A stretch of 64,000 bases of DNA from Micromonospora zamorensis (lineage in GTDB: Bacteria; Actinomycetota; Actinomycetes; Mycobacteriales; Micromonosporaceae). Where the stretch lies: the NCBI RefSeq assembly GCF_900090275.1, contig NZ_LT607755.1, positions 3,038,001-3,102,000 of the forward strand. Reading direction: 5' to 3'. The notes beneath the pieces are model-generated. The model searched no databases. It saw only the letters and a program-made list of their open reading frames with translations, and had not been told where the DNA came from. Below are positions 62,336 to 64,000 of this stretch, one piece after another; the first letter of the stretch is position 1, and the number at the start of each line of letters is the position of its first letter. The position numbers and the translations under genes were made by a program.

Positions 62336-63177
62336 GGTGTGTGCCCCGGTGTGGCTGTCCCCCCGGTGCGGTCGCCGGCCTGGCGGCGCAGCTCGGCACG
62401 GGCGGCCGGCTCCGCCTTGCGGAAGGTGTGGAAGTGCCCGGGGTGGTACAGGTGCGAACGGGTGCCCTCGGCGGCGAGGGCCGGCCCGACGAGGAACAGG
62501 GTGTGCTTCCACAGCTTGTGCTGCTTGACCGTCGCCTCCAGCGTGCCGACCGTGCAGCGCACCACCAGCTCGTCGGGCCAGGTCGCCTGGTACGCGACCA
62601 CTGCCGGGGTGTCCTCCGGGTAGCCGCCGGCCAGCAGCTCGGCCTGCACCTGCCCGGAACGGGCGGCGGAGAGGAACAGCGCCATCGTGGTGCCGTGCCG
62701 GGCGAAGTCCCGCACCCGCTCGCCGGGCGGCATCGGGGTCTTGCCACCCTCCAGGCGGGTGAGGATCACCGACTGGGCCACCTCGGGCACTGTCAGCTCC
62801 CGCCCGACGATCGCCGCGACGGCGGTGAACGAGGAGACCCCGGGCACGATCTCCACGGCGAGGCCGAGCGCCGAGCACAGCTCCAGTTGCTCCTGCACCG
62901 CGCCCCACAGCGCCGGATCGCCGGAGTGGATCCGCGCTACGGTCAGCCCCTGCTCGGCGGCACGCTGGTAGAGCGGCAGCACGCCCTCGATGGGCAGCTG
63001 CGACGAGTCGATCACCTGCGCGCCGGGGCGGGCGTGGTCGAGCACGTCGGCGTGCACCAGGCTGGCCGCCCAGATCACGATGTCCGCCTCGGCGATCACC
63101 CGGGCGGCCCGCACTGTCAGCAGGTCGGCCGCCCCCGGCCCGGCTCCGACGAACCACACCTTGCCGTCGCTGGTCAC
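62332..63177 (-). CDS. cobM: Precorrin-4 C11-methyltransferase
   Basis: The 281-residue CobM/CbiF has KVWFVGAGPGAADLLTVRAARVIAEADIVIWAASLV, ARIHSGDPALWGAVQEQLELC and PGVSSFTAVAAIVGRELTVPEVAQSVILTR. It uses SAM to methylate C11. The last 30 residues are a Pro/Arg-rich extension beyond the family end. GTG 63177 overlaps the upstream CobI stop. Confidence 0.95.
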   Translation of the reverse strand: MTSDGKVWFVGAGPGAADLLTVRAARVIAEADIVIWAASLVHADVLDHARPGAQVIDSSQLPIEGVLPLYQRAAEQGLTVARIHSGDPALWGAVQEQLELCSALGLAVEIVPGVSSFTAVAAIVGRELTVPEVAQSVILTRLEGGKTPMPPGERVRDFARHGTTMALFLSAARSGQVQAELLAGGYPEDTPAVVAYQATWPDELVVRCTVGTLEATVKQHKLWKHTLFLVGPALAAEGTRSHLYHPGHFHTFRKAEPAARAELRRQAGDRTGGTATPGHTP

Positions 63178-63953
63178 AGCTTTCCTCCTCGGTGGTCGCG
63201 GCGGGCCGGCACCAGCAGCGTCGACAGGTACGGCAGGTCGTGCTCGGCGTCGTCGACCGGGCCGATCCGTTCACCGGGCAAACCCAGGCTGCGCCCGAGC
63301 ACCGCGTCGGAGAGCCGGCCCTGTCGACGCAGCTCGGCGAGCAGTTCGGGGTGCCGCCGCCAGCCCTTGTAGGCGACCACGGTGCCCGGCCCGGCGAGGG
63401 CGTCGGCGAACAACGCCAGACCCGCGGTGGCGGGCAGCAGGGTCAGCGGTTCGCGTCCCTCACAGAGCGGGGTGCCGCTGCGCGCCGCGAGCTCCTGCAT
63501 GGCGGTGACGCCCGGAACGGTGGTCACCCGCAGGCCCGGGCGCAGCGCGCGGACGCTCTGGGCCAGGTAACCGAAGGTGGAGTAGACGTTGGGGTCGCCG
63601 ATGGTGGCGAAGGCGAGGGACCGTGCGCCCGCGTCGATCGCCTCGACCACCACCCGGGCGGCGTCGTCCCAGGCGGCTGCCCGGCGCGCGGTGACCCCAC
63701 CCCGGTCGTCCAGCGCGAAGGGCAGCCGGCGCAGCCGGTCCACCGCGACGTGGGGCCGCACTGTCGCCTCGGCCCGCCCGGCATCCGCACCCGCCGGCGT
63801 CGCGGCGGCAGTCACCGTGGGTTCGACCCGGTCCGCCATCACGGGTACGAAGACGACGTCGGCCTCGCGCAGCACCCGCACCGCCTTGACGGTGAGCAGT
63901 TCCGGGTCGCCGGGGCCGACACCGACCCCGGTCAGCGTGGCGTCGGCGCTCAT
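63174..63953 (-). CDS. cobI: Precorrin-2 C20-methyltransferase
   Basis: The 259-residue CobI/CbiL has ATLTGVGVGPGDPELLTVKAVRVLREADVVFVPVMADR, FATIGDPNVYSTFGYLAQSVR and VTTVPGVTAMQELAARSGTPLCEGREPLTLLP. It methylates C20 of precorrin-2 with SAM. I start at ATG 63953, which overlaps the stop of the partial upstream gene (ATGA); GTG 63959 is possible. Confidence 0.93.
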   Translation of the reverse strand: MSADATLTGVGVGPGDPELLTVKAVRVLREADVVFVPVMADRVEPTVTAAATPAGADAGRAEATVRPHVAVDRLRRLPFALDDRGGVTARRAAAWDDAARVVVEAIDAGARSLAFATIGDPNVYSTFGYLAQSVRALRPGLRVTTVPGVTAMQELAARSGTPLCEGREPLTLLPATAGLALFADALAGPGTVVAYKGWRRHPELLAELRRQGRLSDAVLGRSLGLPGERIGPVDDAEHDLPYLSTLLVPARRDHRGGKL

Positions 63954-64000
63954 CGGCACGCCTCGACGAGCCGGCGGGCCGCCTCCGGGTGACCGGCCCA
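63950..64000 (-). CDS. C-terminal end of an upstream corrin-operon gene (partial)
   Basis: The last 16 codons on the minus strand read WAGHPEAARRLVEACR and then a stop overlapping the CobI ATG. That is too short to identify; by position another cobalamin-biosynthesis gene (for example a cobaltochelatase subunit or CobG-type enzyme) is likely. The tight overlap shows the same operon continues to the right. Confidence 0.6.
   Translation of the reverse strand, partial: WAGHPEAARRLVEACR

Noticed and set aside
55678..64000. Cobalamin riboswitch for the corrin operon
   Set aside because: The operon's 5' end is beyond the right edge; genes overlap throughout and no B12-box can be placed inside the window.

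Overview
The window is high-GC, densely packed actinobacterial chromosome. GTG starts, ATGA/GTGA stop-start overlaps, a SARP regulator, an F420-dependent oxidoreductase and a whiE-like type II polyketide core all point to a sporulating actinomycete. Micromonosporaceae (Micromonospora or a close relative) is my best guess from gene content and style; no rRNA or marker gene confirms it. I found no tRNA, rRNA, CRISPR array or insertion sequence.

Region 1 (1-22.7 kb) is a biosynthetic gene cluster with two blocks. The left block (1-10.5 kb) holds a pyruvate-dehydrogenase-type E1 alpha (cut by the window edge), a DUF3050 protein, a phytanoyl-CoA-dioxygenase-like oxygenase, a 4-hydroxymandelate-synthase-like enzyme, a complete ketosynthase, an acyl-AMP ligase, a short 'chain length factor' KS-N protein, a second KS in which the first catalytic His is Asn, and two ACPs. 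A phosphopantetheinyl transferase diverges from the ACPs, and a second AMP ligase lies beyond it. This kit (paired KS, KS-N protein, two ACPs, ligase) resembles an aryl-polyene-type system with an aryl-acid supply enzyme. The right block (11.3-22.6 kb) is a whiE/TcmN-like aromatic type II PKS: monooxygenase, KSbeta, KSalpha, cupin, an unusual ACP-aromatase/cyclase fusion, a complete dedicated acetyl-CoA carboxylase (AccC, BCCP, fused AccDA) and a TcmI-type cyclase. Facing it are a SARP gene with a TTA codon, a second TcmI-type cyclase with a repeat tail, and an FAD monooxygenase. No ketoreductase is visible, which suggests an unreduced aromatic product. Whether the two blocks make one compound is unproven.

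Region 2 (22.9-55.7 kb) is ordinary chromosome of small operons: a membrane-anchored helix-hairpin-helix protein, LtrA, a YrdC-like/maleate-isomerase pair, small secreted and membrane proteins, an HxlR regulator facing a beta-hydroxyacid-dehydrogenase/imine-reductase-like gene, an F420-dependent oxidoreductase, a secreted beta-helix protein, an APC permease, a large LuxR regulator facing a degenerate class III cyclase/ATPase, a glycosyltransferase, an aldo/keto reductase, a frameshifted paaK, MarR/MFS, methyltransferases, two fluoride channel subunits, and a PadR-controlled ABC transporter with a clear operator.

Region 3 (55.7-64 kb) is a tightly overlapping cobalamin (corrin ring) operon on the minus strand, running from beyond the right edge: precorrin-2 C20-methyltransferase, CobM/CbiF, CbiD, CobL, CbiG-CobJ fusion, ferredoxin, CobH/CbiC and a CbiX-CobA fusion with a His-rich linker. 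CbiD, CbiG and CbiX indicate the oxygen-independent or hybrid route.

A recurrent feature is short in-frame tandem duplication (15-33 bp units), often at C-termini: the PPTase, second TcmI cyclase, HhH protein, cyclase/ATPase protein and ferredoxin all show it.
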